A stretch of 64,000 nt of DNA from Methylocystis sp. ATCC 49242 (GCF_000188155.2 NZ_KE124774.1:1120256-1184255); one strand, 5' to 3'. Positions 7,042 through 15,985 are shown, counted from the stretch's first letter. A program made the numbers and translations. Notes: generated from the letters alone by a model not told the origin.

Positions 7042-7209
7042 TTAGAGGAACAGGCCCAGGCAGGCGCCCGCGAGACCGCCCACGACAGCGGCCGCGATCG
7101 TGTTTTGGAGACCGCCCAGCGCAGCAGCCGCCAATCCGCCAAGAATAACCGCCCCAACGCCCGCCATGATATAGACGGTCGAAGTCGCTTCCAATTCTTT
7201 GCTAGCCAT
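7042..7209 (-). CDS. Small Gly/Ala-rich membrane protein, 55 aa
   Basis: The ATG at 7209 is preceded by AGAGGAG at good distance; an in-frame upstream start at 7320 lacks such support. After a short polar N-terminus (MASKELEATSTVYIM) the protein is almost wholly hydrophobic. It has two likely membrane segments rich in Gly and Ala (AGVGAVILGGLAAAALGGL and IAAAVVGGLAGACLGLFL) separated by QNT. No family is recognised. It resembles glycine-zipper membrane peptides. Confidence 0.65.
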   Translation of the reverse strand: MASKELEATSTVYIMAGVGAVILGGLAAAALGGLQNTIAAAVVGGLAGACLGLFL

Positions 7210-7872
7210 TTTCGTCACTCCTCTTTCGATTTCAGAGAGCTGCGACACACCGGCAAGTGAGCCGCCCGGCTCGCCCCGAAGGGGGACGCGCGCCATTGAG
7301 ACGCAAGAAAAAACTACCACGACGCATATGGCTGTCCAGCAAAATCTGCGACATGTTGTCGCGCGATCGAGGTAGAGAGCGGCGCCGGCCGCGCTGGCGC
7401 GCGTTACTCATGCCGAAGCTCAAGAGATCAAGCGTGGCCGAACCCGCCTGCATGTTGAATAACCAGACGAAAGCCATCGCGATAAATCGCTTGCGTGAAA
7501 CTACTTACGTAATTATACTTACTCATATGAAAAATTATGCTGTGTTCTAAGTTTGTTTACGCTTTGTAATATTTTAATTCTTTTCAATGTACACGCCCCG
7601 GCGGCTTCAGAAACCCCAAATTGCCACAGATAAGACAGGCGGGACTTGCAGCCGCCTGCGCCGCTCCGCCATTGGCGACAGTCGCACGGAGGCCGCCTGA
7701 CAGAATTGGACGCTTCACGGCGTCCAGCGGCCAATGTTCGCGGGGAAAGGGAATAAGGCGCCGGCTTCGAGCCATGGCCATGAATGGAGACCCCGCCAAT
7801 TACCGGAAAGCGCGAACATCAGCGCTGCGGCGGATTGGCCGGGACGGCGGCGCGTCCCGGCCCGTCCGACGA
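7210..7872. other. Intergenic region without a supported gene
   Basis: Short frames here lack ribosome sites and composition support. The part from about 7490 to 7590 is AT-rich. No hairpin terminator, RNA gene or repeat is evident. Confidence 0.5.
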
Positions 7873-8160
7873 TTACCAGTAATAAGGACGCGGCGCCCAA
7901 TAGCGCGGACCGTAATAAGGCCGCGGGGCGTAGTAAGGCCGCCGCCAGGCGTAGCCGCCCCATTGACCGCCGGGACGGCACCCGCCCCATGGTCCGCGAT
8001 GGCCATAGGGACCGCAACCGCCCCACACGAGAACAACCGAACCGCTCGCCTTATCTTGCGAGGGAACGGGCATTGCGGCCCGCGCGCCTTCAGGCGCGAA
8101 CGCGAGGGCGAAAAACATGCTGACGACGGCCGCGCCGCTTATCCTCGATTTGAACACCAT
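7873..8160 (-). CDS. Secreted GCG/CRPG-type peptide rich in Tyr, Pro and Arg, 95 aa
   Basis: The start at 8160 is chosen because AAGGAGAG lies six bases upstream. Residues 1-28 form a signal peptide (hydrophobic SGAAVVSMFFALAFA, then ARAA). The mature part contains GGCGPYGHRGPWGGCRPGGQ, the hallmark of the small Hyphomicrobiales GCG-CRPN/CRPG exported family. A C-terminal tail repeats Pro-Tyr-Tyr (RPYYAPRPYYGPRYWAPRPYY). The family's role is unknown, and the two cysteines could form one disulfide. A frame on the opposite strand is only a shadow. Confidence 0.8.
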   Translation of the reverse strand: MVFKSRISGAAVVSMFFALAFAPEGARAAMPVPSQDKASGSVVLVWGGCGPYGHRGPWGGCRPGGQWGGYAWRRPYYAPRPYYGPRYWAPRPYYW

Positions 8161-8744
8161 GGCGTCTCTCCTTTGCTGGCGTTCTGGCGTCTGCCGTGGA
8201 CACTCCACCCGACGAGCCGCTCGAAATTCCTCCGAGAGCGCCGCGCGGTCCGCCGGTCGGACGCATCGAAATGGCGGCGCCAAACCCAGCAAGACGGGCG
8301 GGAAGTGACCGGCGAAGCGTTTGATATCGTTGTTTATAATAATCTGACCAGCGGGGATCACTAATTATAGTTTAATTTTTCGGAAATTCCGTCGCGTCGC
8401 GATTTCGAATCGGCACGACACGCGCGGCTACCCGATTGTAATAAAAAATTAATCTCTCAAAATCGGCAAAGGTCGGCTGCTGGTTTACATATAGAGAAAC
8501 AAGGGAAACTTCTTTAACTAATCTCGCGATCGGCGCATGCCCTCATTCTATCAGTTTGAAAACATTATAGATGTTGCAAATCACATCTGAGGCATTCTGT
8601 GATATATTTGCAACTTGGCCGGGAAATGACACAACCAGAGCAACTAGACGGTTGAATGATCCGGCAAATTTGAGCATGACTCAATCACGCTAACTACAAC
8701 TTTAGCGCGAACTTCTGGTCCCTAAGCAGCAAGGTAAGAAGCCT
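8161..8744. other. Long AT-rich intergenic region upstream of the Omp25-like gene
   Basis: This stretch separates two divergent genes, so it must hold both promoters. It is distinctly AT-rich from about 8330 to 8690. Apart from the inverted repeat at 8573-8614 no structure was found. Confidence 0.5.
8573..8614. promoter_or_regulatory. Inverted repeat GTTGCAAAT...ATTTGCAAC, candidate operator
   Basis: Nine-base arms at 8573-8581 and 8606-8614 are perfect inverses. Inner CACA (8582-8585) and TGTG (8598-8601) add further symmetry. It is about 130-170 bases upstream of the porin-like gene start, suitable for a dimeric regulator. Confidence 0.4.
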
Positions 8745-9512
8745 ATGAAGAAGACATTGTTGACGGCCGTTTCCCTGGCCGTGCTGGCCGCCGGATCGGC
8801 CTTCGCCGCCGACCTTCCCTCGCGCAAGGAAGCCCCCGTTTACGTTCCGCCGCCGCCGCCGCCCCCGATGTGGACGGGCTTCTACGCCGGTGTGAACATT
8901 GGCGGCGGCTGGGACGCCGGCAACGGCAACGGTAACGCCTGGAACCTGTTCGGCGCGAACGGCGGCGTGACCAACAACATGTCCGGCGGCGTCGTCGGCG
9001 GTGGTCAGGTCGGCTACAACTATCAGATCACCCCGATGTTCCTCGTCGGCGTGGAGACCGATTTCCAGGGCACGTCCATGGGAAGCGGCATGAACAACAA
9101 CAACTGGCTGTGGGGCTGGAACGGCCGCGCCCAGGGCACCAGCCTCGACTGGTTCGGCACCGTCCGCGGCCGCGCTGGCGTCACGATCACCCCGACCCTG
9201 CTCGTCTACGGCACGGGCGGCTTCGCCTACGCCGGCGTGCAGCGCAACGGCGGCTTCCAGACCTCGGCCACCCAGACGGGCTGGACCGCTGGCGGCGGCG
9301 TCGAGTGGATGTTCATGCCGAACTGGTCGGCCAAGGCCGAATACCTGTACACGGACGTCAGCGGCGGCGGCACCAACAACTGGTGGTTCCAGAACAACGC
9401 CGGTCTCGGCCTGAACAGCACGAACAACCACACGCGCTGGAACACGATCCGCGCGGGCGTGAACTATCACTTCAACTTCGGCGCCGGCGCTCCGGTCATC
9501 GCGAAGTACTGA
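8745..9512 (+). CDS. Omp25/RopB-like outer-membrane beta-barrel protein, 255 aa
   Basis: Signal peptide MKKTLLTAVSLAVLAAGSAFA is cut before ADLPSRKEAPVY, a mature start that recurs in the second barrel at 43493-44272. After a run of prolines the eight-strand barrel begins with WTGFYAGVNIGGGW. It includes GQVGYNYQ, WFGTVRGRAG, LLVYGTGGFAYAG and WSAKAEYLYTD, and ends with a typical strand pair (TIRAGVNYHFNF). Long Gly/Asn-rich loops are notable. Such proteins are abundant structural envelope proteins in Hyphomicrobiales. AAGGTAAG precedes the ATG, and a strong terminator follows, so it is probably monocistronic. Confidence 0.92.
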   Translation: MKKTLLTAVSLAVLAAGSAFAADLPSRKEAPVYVPPPPPPPMWTGFYAGVNIGGGWDAGNGNGNAWNLFGANGGVTNNMSGGVVGGGQVGYNYQITPMFLVGVETDFQGTSMGSGMNNNNWLWGWNGRAQGTSLDWFGTVRGRAGVTITPTLLVYGTGGFAYAGVQRNGGFQTSATQTGWTAGGGVEWMFMPNWSAKAEYLYTDVSGGGTNNWWFQNNAGLGLNSTNNHTRWNTIRAGVNYHFNFGAGAPVIAKY

Positions 9513-9569
9513 TCGAACCGAAGCTTCGTGTAGCGGCTCCGCCGCCTCGCGACTGTCGGGATAATCCGA

Positions 9570-9603
9570 GGAGCCCGGCCAACTCTGGTCGGGCTCCTTT
9601 TTT
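9570..9603 (+). terminator. Intrinsic terminator after the Omp25-like gene
   Basis: An 11-pair stem (9570-9580 with 9587-9597, one G-T pair) around a six-base loop is followed by six T residues. Confidence 0.9.
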
Positions 9604-9698
9604 GAATCGTCTACTGCTTCGAGTTCGCTCGAGCGGAACCATTTGCCGGGTGAGACGTTCCCCTTTCGCCTTATGTTCAGGCTTGTCGCACAAATGAG

Positions 9699-9729
9699 AC
9701 GCCCGGCTCCCAAGCAAGCCGGGCGTTTT
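9699..9729 (+). terminator. Second rightward hairpin terminator
   Basis: ACGCCCGGCT at 9699-9708 pairs with AGCCGGGCGT at 9717-9726, followed by TTTG. It lies 96 bases beyond the first terminator. No gene between them was recognised. From here to 9931 nothing further is seen. Confidence 0.6.
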
Positions 9730-9931
9730 GCTTTGCGGCCGCGCCAGTGTCGGCGTTGACGAACGGATTGTCGGCGGCGCGCGAATGAATTCCGCGAAAC
9801 GGCGAAACGTCTCGTCTCATGACGCTGACGAGGACAGTCGTAATTGACCGGAAGCCGAGCCGATCACAGGCTCGGCCGCGTCTGACAAATCTGCTGGAAA
9901 TGCAAGCAGGCCATAACTTTAGAAGCCACGA

Positions 9932-10165
9932 ATGTCTACTCGCCGCATAGTATTCGCGCTAATGTAGCTCGCGCTGATTTTCAGTTCGGCTTCGGCAGGA
10001 GCGGTCGACAAATCCCCGTTCTCCTATTGCAAGGCCGACGTGGAGCGCCTGTGCGCCGGCATTGAACCGGGCGGCGGTCGCCTGCTGCAATGCCTCAAAG
10101 GACATAAGGAAGAGATGAGCGTTGCCTGTGCCCAAGGGCTGATGACGCTGAAGGGTAAGGCGTGA
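9932..10165 (+). pseudogene. Cysteine-rich-repeat secreted protein with in-frame TAG
   Basis: Read through one stop, the frame from ATG 9932 to TGA 10163-10165 encodes a signal peptide (MSTRRIVFALM, stop, LALIFSSASAGA) and a mature domain YCKADVERLCAGIEPGGG, LLQCLKGHKEEMSVAC, AQGL. The Cys spacing 7-12-11 matches the bacterial cysteine-rich repeat (Cys_rich_FGFR-like) family. The TAG at 9965-9967 falls inside the hydrophobic signal core. No ATG or GTG follows it before the mature part. The rest of the frame is intact, so the loss looks recent, or the base may be a sequencing error. Confidence 0.7.
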
Positions 10166-10294
10166 AAATCAAGGTCCGCGCCAGTCTTGCCGGCGACCCG
10201 CCAGCGGGCCTGGCGCATCGGCCCGTGTAGCCTTGAAACGAGTCGAGCGGTTTGCGCCCGTGATTTCCACCCGGGAAAGCAGCGACCTTCCCGC

Positions 10295-10909
10295 CTAGAG
10301 ACGGGTCGATTCGTCGATCTCGCCGACGGCGAAGGGACGTTCGAATTCTCCGCCGATGCCGCTGTCGAAGTGGCGCACGACGAGAGCTGGGGTCGAGCCG
10401 ACCAGAATGCGCGCGCCGAGCGGCGGCCTGGCGTCCGTCTCGACACCGACGCCCGAAAGCGAGATGTCGCGAATCTTGGCCATCAGCTCCTGACCGTCAG
10501 GCATACGCAGCAGCGTGCGCTGCATCAACGGGACGATGCGTTCGTGACGGCGATCTTCCGGCAGATTGAAAGCGTGACGGTTGGCGAACCAGGTGAGCTG
10601 ATCGGCCAGCTTGTCGCGCTTCATTGGCGGCAGGTTCATGGCCATGGCGAAGCCCGTGTCGGTGACGCGCACGGCGACGCCGGCGAATCTGCCGATCTCG
10701 TCCAGGTAGACGACGACTTTCTCGCCAACTTCGGCCTTCACGGGAGCAAAAAGCGTCATGTCGCCGGGCGACATCTCGACCGTCTGACAGGGATACTCCC
10801 GTCGTGATTCGAGCATGTAGCGCCCGAACATCTTCACCGGCACGCGCTGAAAACGGCGGTTTTCATTCGCGTCGAGAATGCTTTGCAGGCGAAGATTCGA
10901 TGCGGCCAT
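10295..10909 (-). CDS. Tandem PilZ-domain protein (probable c-di-GMP receptor), 204 aa
   Basis: Two PilZ-like domains are visible. The first (about residues 17-95) starts ENRRFQRVPV and continues with strands KMFGRYML, QTVEMSPGDMTL and GEKVVVYLDEIG. The second (about 118-200) starts EDRRHERIVP and contains KIRDISLSGVGVETD and GARILVG. Each has the R-x-x-x-R entry motif. The second also has the D-x-S-x-x-G turn, so it is the more convincing c-di-GMP binder; the first has S-P-G-D instead. There is no membrane segment. A CtrA-like half-degenerate box lies about 50 bases upstream. Confidence 0.85.
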   Translation of the reverse strand: MAASNLRLQSILDANENRRFQRVPVKMFGRYMLESRREYPCQTVEMSPGDMTLFAPVKAEVGEKVVVYLDEIGRFAGVAVRVTDTGFAMAMNLPPMKRDKLADQLTWFANRHAFNLPEDRRHERIVPLMQRTLLRMPDGQELMAKIRDISLSGVGVETDARPPLGARILVGSTPALVVRHFDSGIGGEFERPFAVGEIDESTRL

Positions 10910-10960
10910 GGGATGCGCGTAAATTCCGCTTTCAAGTCGCGCGACTTTACCAATCCCCGC

Positions 10961-10974
10961 TTAACGATTGCTTA
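10961..10974. promoter_or_regulatory. CtrA-like box, one mismatch, upstream of the PilZ gene
   Basis: TTAA at 10961-10964, seven bases, then TTAC at 10972-10975 approximates the CtrA consensus TTAA-N7-TTAA. It lies about 52-66 bases upstream of the PilZ gene's start. The single mismatch makes it uncertain. Confidence 0.3.
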
Positions 10975-11000
10975 CATGCGAGACATATTCGGACGTTAGT

Positions 11001-11591
11001 TCAGCTTTTGCCGCCCTCGAGAACGACGAGTCGAGGGCGCTCGCCTGCTGCGCGCGCAGCCTCGAAAGGCGCATGCTTGCAGAGATTCGCGTTGTGGGAT
11101 TCGGGGCCGATCACTCGCAACGACAGGAGTTCCAGCGGCCCGGCGCAACGCTGCCCCAGCCAGTCCGGCTGGTGGTTCGGCGCCAACGCCCCGAGCACGC
11201 GCGAGTGTGTCTTGCCGAAGTGCCGCAGGGGCAGCAGCAGCAGTTCCAGTTCCAGCGGCGCGAAGCCCGGCGCATGCGTGCGCACGCCGGCGACGATCGG
11301 CGTCACGCCGTCGATCACCGTCAGCAGCGCCGCGGCGATGCTGCGCCGGTCGTCGCCTCGCCAAAGGTCGATAAAGGAGGCGCCTTTCTGCTCGGTCATC
11401 CAGAGCGCGTCGAGGCGCGAGCCCGACAGGCGGATCGGAAAGTCGAACGCATGGTCGACTTCAATGATGAAGGTGTCAGCCAGAATCTGGCGAATAGCCG
11501 CGGGATCGATGTCGGAACGGTCGGGCGCCGAGCGCGCGCCCTTCAGTCCGTTCCAATAGGAGTACAATTCCTTCGTCACATGCTGTCGCAT
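11001..11591 (-). CDS. PAS_5-family protein, 196 aa
   Basis: The sequence fits the PAS_5 (PF07310) family common in Hyphomicrobiales. It opens with ELYSYWNGLKGARSAPDRSD and continues with DIDPAAIRQILADTFIIEVD, PIRLSGSRLDALW, KGASFIDLWRGDDR, THAPGFAPLELELLLLPLRH and LGALAP. These are the usual landmarks in order. Members are soluble sensory-like proteins of unknown ligand, often single-domain. The gene is alone on its strand between the PilZ gene and a long intergenic gap, with no visible operon partner. Confidence 0.85.
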   Translation of the reverse strand: MRQHVTKELYSYWNGLKGARSAPDRSDIDPAAIRQILADTFIIEVDHAFDFPIRLSGSRLDALWMTEQKGASFIDLWRGDDRRSIAAALLTVIDGVTPIVAGVRTHAPGFAPLELELLLLPLRHFGKTHSRVLGALAPNHQPDWLGQRCAGPLELLSLRVIGPESHNANLCKHAPFEAARAAGERPRLVVLEGGKS

Positions 11592-12033
11592 TATCTTTCC
11601 CGACGCGCTGCGCGCCCCCTGCCCCGGAATGATACGAACGCCGCAACGAGCGCCCGCGCCTGCATACGGACAGCAGCCCGCATGCCAAAGCGACCGGCAT
11701 TAACCGTTTCTCAATGCTGTCCTTGCCGCTAAGTCAGCGTTGTGACACTGTCGGTCATCAGTTCACGGCCAACTGCGAGAGACGCTCCGCTCAACCAGAA
11801 GCTGTGTCCCGTATAAAGTTTCAAATATTTAATGCGGTCAACGCGTGTTTGTACGTACGACGAAAGGTAGAGCGGGAACGTTTGCTCCGGCGTTCCCGCT
11901 CCCCTCGCGCCAATCGCGATCGAAGCCCACCCAGCCGCCGTCGCTCCCCCTCATATCGACGCATTCCCCTCACTTTCGTCGGCTCGTTTTGAGACGCGCC
12001 GTCCCGCCTGCGCTATTCTAAGACGCGTAGGGA
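11592..12033. other. Intergenic region with a 10-bp hairpin
   Basis: No supported gene is present. AGCGGGAACG at 11871-11880 and CGTTCCCGCT at 11891-11900 form a perfect hairpin with a ten-base loop. Neither strand has a T tail, so its role is unclear. Confidence 0.45.
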
Positions 12034-12828
12034 ATGGGGGACGGTGTGAGCGCCAATCGGGAAAAGATTCTCAACTTGCCGGGTTCGGTGACGGGATTGA
12101 TCGCGCTTCTCGCCGCAATCCAGTGCGTCACCGAGTATGGGCCGCAGCAGCTCGCCATCGCCTTGTATGACTCGCTCGCCTTCATACCGGCCCGGCTGTC
12201 CTTTCTTATTGCGCCACAGAGCGTGATAGACGCCCTGGCTGCGCGGGAAGCGCTTTCGCCCGGCGCGATGGAGCAGGCCGCGCTTGTTTTCGCCGCGGGG
12301 CCCGGGGCCTTGCTGACGCTCCTCAGTTACGCTTTCCTCCACGGAAACTGGACCCATTTCCTGATCAATGCGCTCACTCTCGCCGCTTTCGGCGCGCCGG
12401 TCGCGCGCCGTTTCGGAACCCGGGTCTTTCTTGCCTTTCTGGCCGCCTGCGCGATTGCCGGCGCGTTGATGCATTTTGCTCTGCACCCATTCGATCTCAC
12501 GCCAATGGTCGGCGCATCAGCAGCAATTTCCGGAACCATGGCGGCCATTGTGCGTTTCGCATTCAGACCCGGCGCGCGGCTGGGCGAATATGCGGGCGCA
12601 GTCGAAGACGGAAAGGCGGCGCATGCGCCGCCGCTTTCGGAATTGGGCGAGAACAGACAGGCGATGATGTTTCTCATCGCGTGGTTTGCTGTAAATCTTC
12701 TTATGGGCGCATTTCCACAGGCGGCGGGCGCGAGCGAAGCCATAGCGTGGGAAGCGCATATCGGAGGGTTCCTGTTCGGACTCCTTTCCTTTGACGCCTT
12801 CGATCGGGCGGCGCGAAGCGCGAGCTAG
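12034..12828 (+). CDS. Rhomboid-family intramembrane serine protease, 264 aa
   Basis: It should cleave membrane proteins within the bilayer. The conserved L1 loop and oxyanion residues appear in SYAFLHGNWTHFLIN (about 98-112). The nucleophile is Ser162 in VGASAAISG, and the partner His242 lies in AWEAHIGG. At least six hydrophobic segments are present. A hydrophilic insert (about 180-210, GEYAGAVEDGKAAHAPPL) follows the serine helix. The catalytic serine is followed by A-A rather than the common G-A, a tolerated change. It stands alone ahead of a CBS protein gene. Confidence 0.9.
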   Translation: MGDGVSANREKILNLPGSVTGLIALLAAIQCVTEYGPQQLAIALYDSLAFIPARLSFLIAPQSVIDALAAREALSPGAMEQAALVFAAGPGALLTLLSYAFLHGNWTHFLINALTLAAFGAPVARRFGTRVFLAFLAACAIAGALMHFALHPFDLTPMVGASAAISGTMAAIVRFAFRPGARLGEYAGAVEDGKAAHAPPLSELGENRQAMMFLIAWFAVNLLMGAFPQAAGASEAIAWEAHIGGFLFGLLSFDAFDRAARSAS

Positions 12829-12923
12829 CGGCGTCAACGCCTCCACCTGAAGCCGACACGAGGCGCGCGCGGAAGGGTCTGCATGCCTGTTCGTGCGCCA
12901 GCCGCAAGCGGTGGGAGGATCCA

Positions 12924-13355
12924 ATGACGGTCGCTACAATACTCTCAGAAAAAGGTCGCCATGTCGTGACGACGTCGCCAAACGCGACGCTTCAGGAAAT
13001 CGCCGTGGAATTGATGCGCCACGGCATTGGCGCGCTCGTCATCGTCAATGACGACGGCGCCGTCATCGGGTTGATCGGGGAGCGCGACCTCGTTTCCGCC
13101 ATCGCCACCGGCGGGGTCGACGCGCTCAACGAGCCGGTTTCCCTGCATATGCAAGTGAACCCGGTCAGCGCTTACGAAAACGACACCGTCGACTCCACGA
13201 TGCAGACGATGACGCTCGAACGCCGCCGCCATCTTCCCGTGCTCCGGGAAGGGCGGCTGGCCGGGCTCATTTCGATCGGGGACGTCGTGAAATATCGCAT
13301 CCGCGTGATCGAGGAAGAGCATCGCTCCATGCGCGAATATATTGCGCAGGCGTGA
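12924..13355 (+). CDS. Two-CBS-domain protein, 143 aa
   Basis: Two CBS motifs fill the protein: ILSEKGRHVVTTSPNATLQE through GALVIVNDDGAVIGLIGERD (about 6-60), and VNPVSAYENDTVDSTMQTM through LPVLREGRLAGLISIGDVV (about 74-128). A C-terminal helix ends the protein. Such stand-alone pairs bind adenine nucleotides and sense energy state; the target is unknown. GGGAGGATCCA precedes the ATG. It is convergent with the patatin gene, with three bases between their stops. Confidence 0.9.
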   Translation: MTVATILSEKGRHVVTTSPNATLQEIAVELMRHGIGALVIVNDDGAVIGLIGERDLVSAIATGGVDALNEPVSLHMQVNPVSAYENDTVDSTMQTMTLERRRHLPVLREGRLAGLISIGDVVKYRIRVIEEEHRSMREYIAQA

Positions 13356-13358
13356 CGC

Positions 13359-14417
13359 TCAGACCGAGGCGCCGGGTATCGGGATGTGCGCGAAGATATT
13401 GGGGAGCGCCCGCTTTGCGGCCGAGCGCCCGATATCTATCAGTTGCGACGCCTTGTGGAAATCGAACATTCCGATGTCCTCCATCCTCGCGGTGATCGTC
13501 GCGTCGGGCGGGTCGCCCGCGAGGCGTGAGCGCAGGATGCGGTCCTGAATGATATTGAATGCGTCGATCATCGCCGTGGCCACATTCGGCGCCTCGCCCT
13601 GTTGGCGATCGAAATAGCGCGGCAGGATGCGATCGACGAAGGATGCGTCGGGCTTCCCGCCGAACGGTCCCGAGTCCGGCGTCTTTCCGGCGGCGACCTG
13701 ATCGCCGCGGATCACGCGCGCGCGATACATCGTGTCCGCCGTGACGTTCACGGCGATGACGAATTCCGCCCCGAGCGCTCGGCAGACTGTGACGGGAACG
13801 GGATTGACCAGCGCTCCATCGAACAGCCAGCGATCGCAGACGCGCACTGGCTCGAAAATGCCGGGGAGCGCGTAGGAAGCGCGGATCGCAAGCGAAAGAG
13901 GTCCGCGCTGAAGCCAGATTTCGTGACCGGTGCCGACTTCCGTCGCCACGGCGGCGAAGGGAATCGGAAGCTCCTCGATCTGGAACCCGTCCAGTTCCTG
14001 TTCCAGAGCCACCTTCAGCCGTTCGCCTGTGATGAGGCTCGCCCCCGAGAAGGACAGATCCATGAGCGTGAAGACGCGACGGCGCGTCAGAGAGCGCGCG
14101 AAGGCCTCGATCTGGTCGAGCCGGCCGGCGGCATAGCAGCCGCCGACCACGGCGCCGATCGAGGTGCCGGCGATGACGTCGGGATAAATGCCCTGATCCG
14201 CGAGTTCGCGAAGCACGCCGATATGCGACCAGCCGCGCGCTGCGCCTGCGCCCAGGGCCAGACCGATCAGCGGCTGCCCCGACGGCCGTGGCCTGCCGCC
14301 CCTCGCGTCGACGCGTTGCTGCGGCGTCGCCACGGATCCAGGCGTTTCAGTCGTCGACATGGACTTCTGCGCGTCCTCGGCTACGGTCGAATCGTAATTG
14401 CGAAGCAGCGATAACAT
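13359..14417 (-). CDS. Patatin-like phospholipase (RssA type), 352 aa
   Basis: It is a likely cytoplasmic serine lipase or acyl hydrolase. The oxyanion loop LGAGAARGWSHIG is at about 55-67, nucleophile Ser86 in AGTSIGA, and catalytic Asp200 in FDGALVNP. These form the patatin dyad. I place the start at 14417 (MLSLLRNYDS) because AGGA precedes it; an in-frame ATG at 14552 would add 45 unlikely residues. The first ~45 residues are polar and low in conservation. The C-terminal part after the core (about 255-350) is helical and typical of RssA relatives. Confidence 0.88.
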   Translation of the reverse strand: MLSLLRNYDSTVAEDAQKSMSTTETPGSVATPQQRVDARGGRPRPSGQPLIGLALGAGAARGWSHIGVLRELADQGIYPDVIAGTSIGAVVGGCYAAGRLDQIEAFARSLTRRRVFTLMDLSFSGASLITGERLKVALEQELDGFQIEELPIPFAAVATEVGTGHEIWLQRGPLSLAIRASYALPGIFEPVRVCDRWLFDGALVNPVPVTVCRALGAEFVIAVNVTADTMYRARVIRGDQVAAGKTPDSGPFGGKPDASFVDRILPRYFDRQQGEAPNVATAMIDAFNIIQDRILRSRLAGDPPDATITARMEDIGMFDFHKASQLIDIGRSAAKRALPNIFAHIPIPGASV

Positions 14418-14636
14418 ATTAGTTTTCCTGCTCAGACGTTTCCTCGTCCCATTGTTGTTGGGACTTATATGGGAACCAGCCTGCGCTCGGAAAATGGCCG
14501 ATAGGTTAACCTTTGGCCAGATTGCGACGGTCTTTCGCCAGCGAGCCGACACGCGCGACCGCCTTGCGAGACGGCGGCCTCAAGTCGGCCCAAAGCCGGA
14601 AAAGAGGTTTTCCGCGATCAATGAGCGGGACGAAGC

Positions 14637-15032
14637 TCAGGACCGGAAGACGAGCCGGCGCGCGCCGTCTTCGGTTTCCAGCGTTCGATAGAAACAGGAC
14701 TTGCGGCCCGTGTGGCACGCCTTGCCGTCGCCGCCGGGTTCGACCGCGAGCAGCAGCGCGTCCTGATCGCAGTCGACGCTGAGCGAAACGACCTTCTGCA
14801 CCTGCCCCGACGTGTCGCCCTTGCGCCAGAGCGACTGACGTGAGCGCGACCAGTAGTGCGCGACGCCTGTCTCGATCGTCTTGTCCAGCGCGAGCTGGTT
14901 CATATAGGCGACCATCAAAACTTCACGCGTAGCGGCCTCGACGGTCACGCAGACGATGAGGCCGTTCGCGTCGAACTTGGGCGCGAAGGAGGACCCCTCC
15001 TCCAGCGCCTGCTTGTCGCTGTGCCCAGACAT
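14637..15032 (-). CDS. hisI: Phosphoribosyl-AMP cyclohydrolase, 131 aa
   Basis: It opens the purine ring of PR-AMP in the third step of histidine synthesis. Landmarks are ATREVLMVAYMNQLALDKTI, AHYWSRSRQSLWRKGDTSGQ, the metal-binding acids in SVDCDQDALLL, and Cys ligands in CHTGRKSCFYR. It is a stand-alone cyclohydrolase, without the HisE pyrophosphohydrolase domain, as usual in alphaproteobacteria. The ATG at 15032 overlaps the folE stop by one base (TGATG), so the two are translated together. An in-frame upstream ATG lies inside folE and is unlikely. Confidence 0.95.
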   Translation of the reverse strand: MSGHSDKQALEEGSSFAPKFDANGLIVCVTVEAATREVLMVAYMNQLALDKTIETGVAHYWSRSRQSLWRKGDTSGQVQKVVSLSVDCDQDALLLAVEPGGDGKACHTGRKSCFYRTLETEDGARRLVFRS

Positions 15033-15733
15033 CACCGCGCGCCGCGCAGCAGCGTGTAGAAATGCGCCTGCTGGCCGGGATCGTCGCGGAAGACGCCTGA
15101 GAACTGCACCGTCACGGTCGACGAGCCCTGCTTGAGCACGCCGCGCATGGACATGCACATATGCTCGGCCTCGATCAGCACGGCGACGCCGCGCGGATTG
15201 AGATGCTCCTCGATCGCCGTGGCGATCTGCGCGGTCATGGCCTCCTGCGTTTGCAGGCGGCGCGCGAAGACGTCCACGAGGCGCGCGAGTTTCGACAGGC
15301 CGACGACGCCGCCCGTCGGATAATAGGCGATATGCGCCTTTCCGACGAAGGGCACGACGTGATGCTCGCAGTGCGAGGTGAAGGGGATGTCGCGCACCAG
15401 CACGAGATCCTCGTAGCCCTCCACCTCTTCGAAGATGCGCGACAGCACCTCGTCGGCGGATTCCTGATAGCCCTTGAAGAATTCCTCATAGGCCTTCACG
15501 ACGCGCCGCGGCGTTTCCAGCAGGCCCTCGCGGTTGGGATCGTCGCCGGCCCAGCGCAGCAGCGTGCGGACGGCGGCCTCGGCCTCCTCGCGCGTGGGGC
15601 GCTCGGGCGGCTGGGGTGTGGCGTCGGGGGCCGCTGCGGGTTTGCGGCCGGAGGGAGCGCGGTCGATTACGTCGTCCATCGTAGAGTCGGCAAATTCGGG
15701 GCGAGCGGGAAAGGTCTTAACCACGTCATCCAT
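15032..15733 (-). CDS. folE: GTP cyclohydrolase I, 233 aa
   Basis: It converts GTP to dihydroneopterin triphosphate for tetrahydrofolate. The Zn-binding and catalytic motifs are present: [19 protein letters not shown] (Cys and His ligands) and [12 protein letters not shown] (second Cys), with [14 protein letters not shown] between. About 45 N-terminal residues rich in Pro and Ala are not conserved. The gene is divergent from the NifU-like gene and coupled to hisI. Confidence 0.96.
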   Translation of the reverse strand: MDDVVKTFPARPEFADSTMDDVIDRAPSGRKPAAAPDATPQPPERPTREEAEAAVRTLLRWAGDDPNREGLLETPRRVVKAYEEFFKGYQESADEVLSRIFEEVEGYEDLVLVRDIPFTSHCEHHVVPFVGKAHIAYYPTGGVVGLSKLARLVDVFARRLQTQEAMTAQIATAIEEHLNPRGVAVLIEAEHMCMSMRGVLKQGSSTVTVQFSGVFRDDPGQQAHFYTLLRGAR

Positions 15734-15985
15734 GTGGCGCCTCCAGATGATGCGCGACGCAGGCCATGCGCCGCCGTTAGCCCCCCGCCTCTAATGGCGG
15801 CCGGGCGTTCCCCTCAAATTTCGCCTCTCCCTGAGCGACGCGAGAATTCGAGATTTCGCCGGCGTCATGCAAGATCTGCGGCGCCCCGGCGTTGCGCCCG
15901 AGCGGCGCTTTCGCACCCGCTCACGGGGCTCTATATAAGGGGGGAAAGGGGCGAAGGTAAGCCCCGCCCCCAAGCTTGCGACGAT

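Noticed and set aside
7410..7550. Plus-strand frame of 46 codons in the 7210-7872 gap
   Set aside because: No ribosome site, mixed composition and no recognisable domain.
9604..9698. Possible small RNA between two terminators
   Set aside because: The 95-base stretch has no clear promoter or stable fold that I could find. Two terminators in series are enough to explain it.
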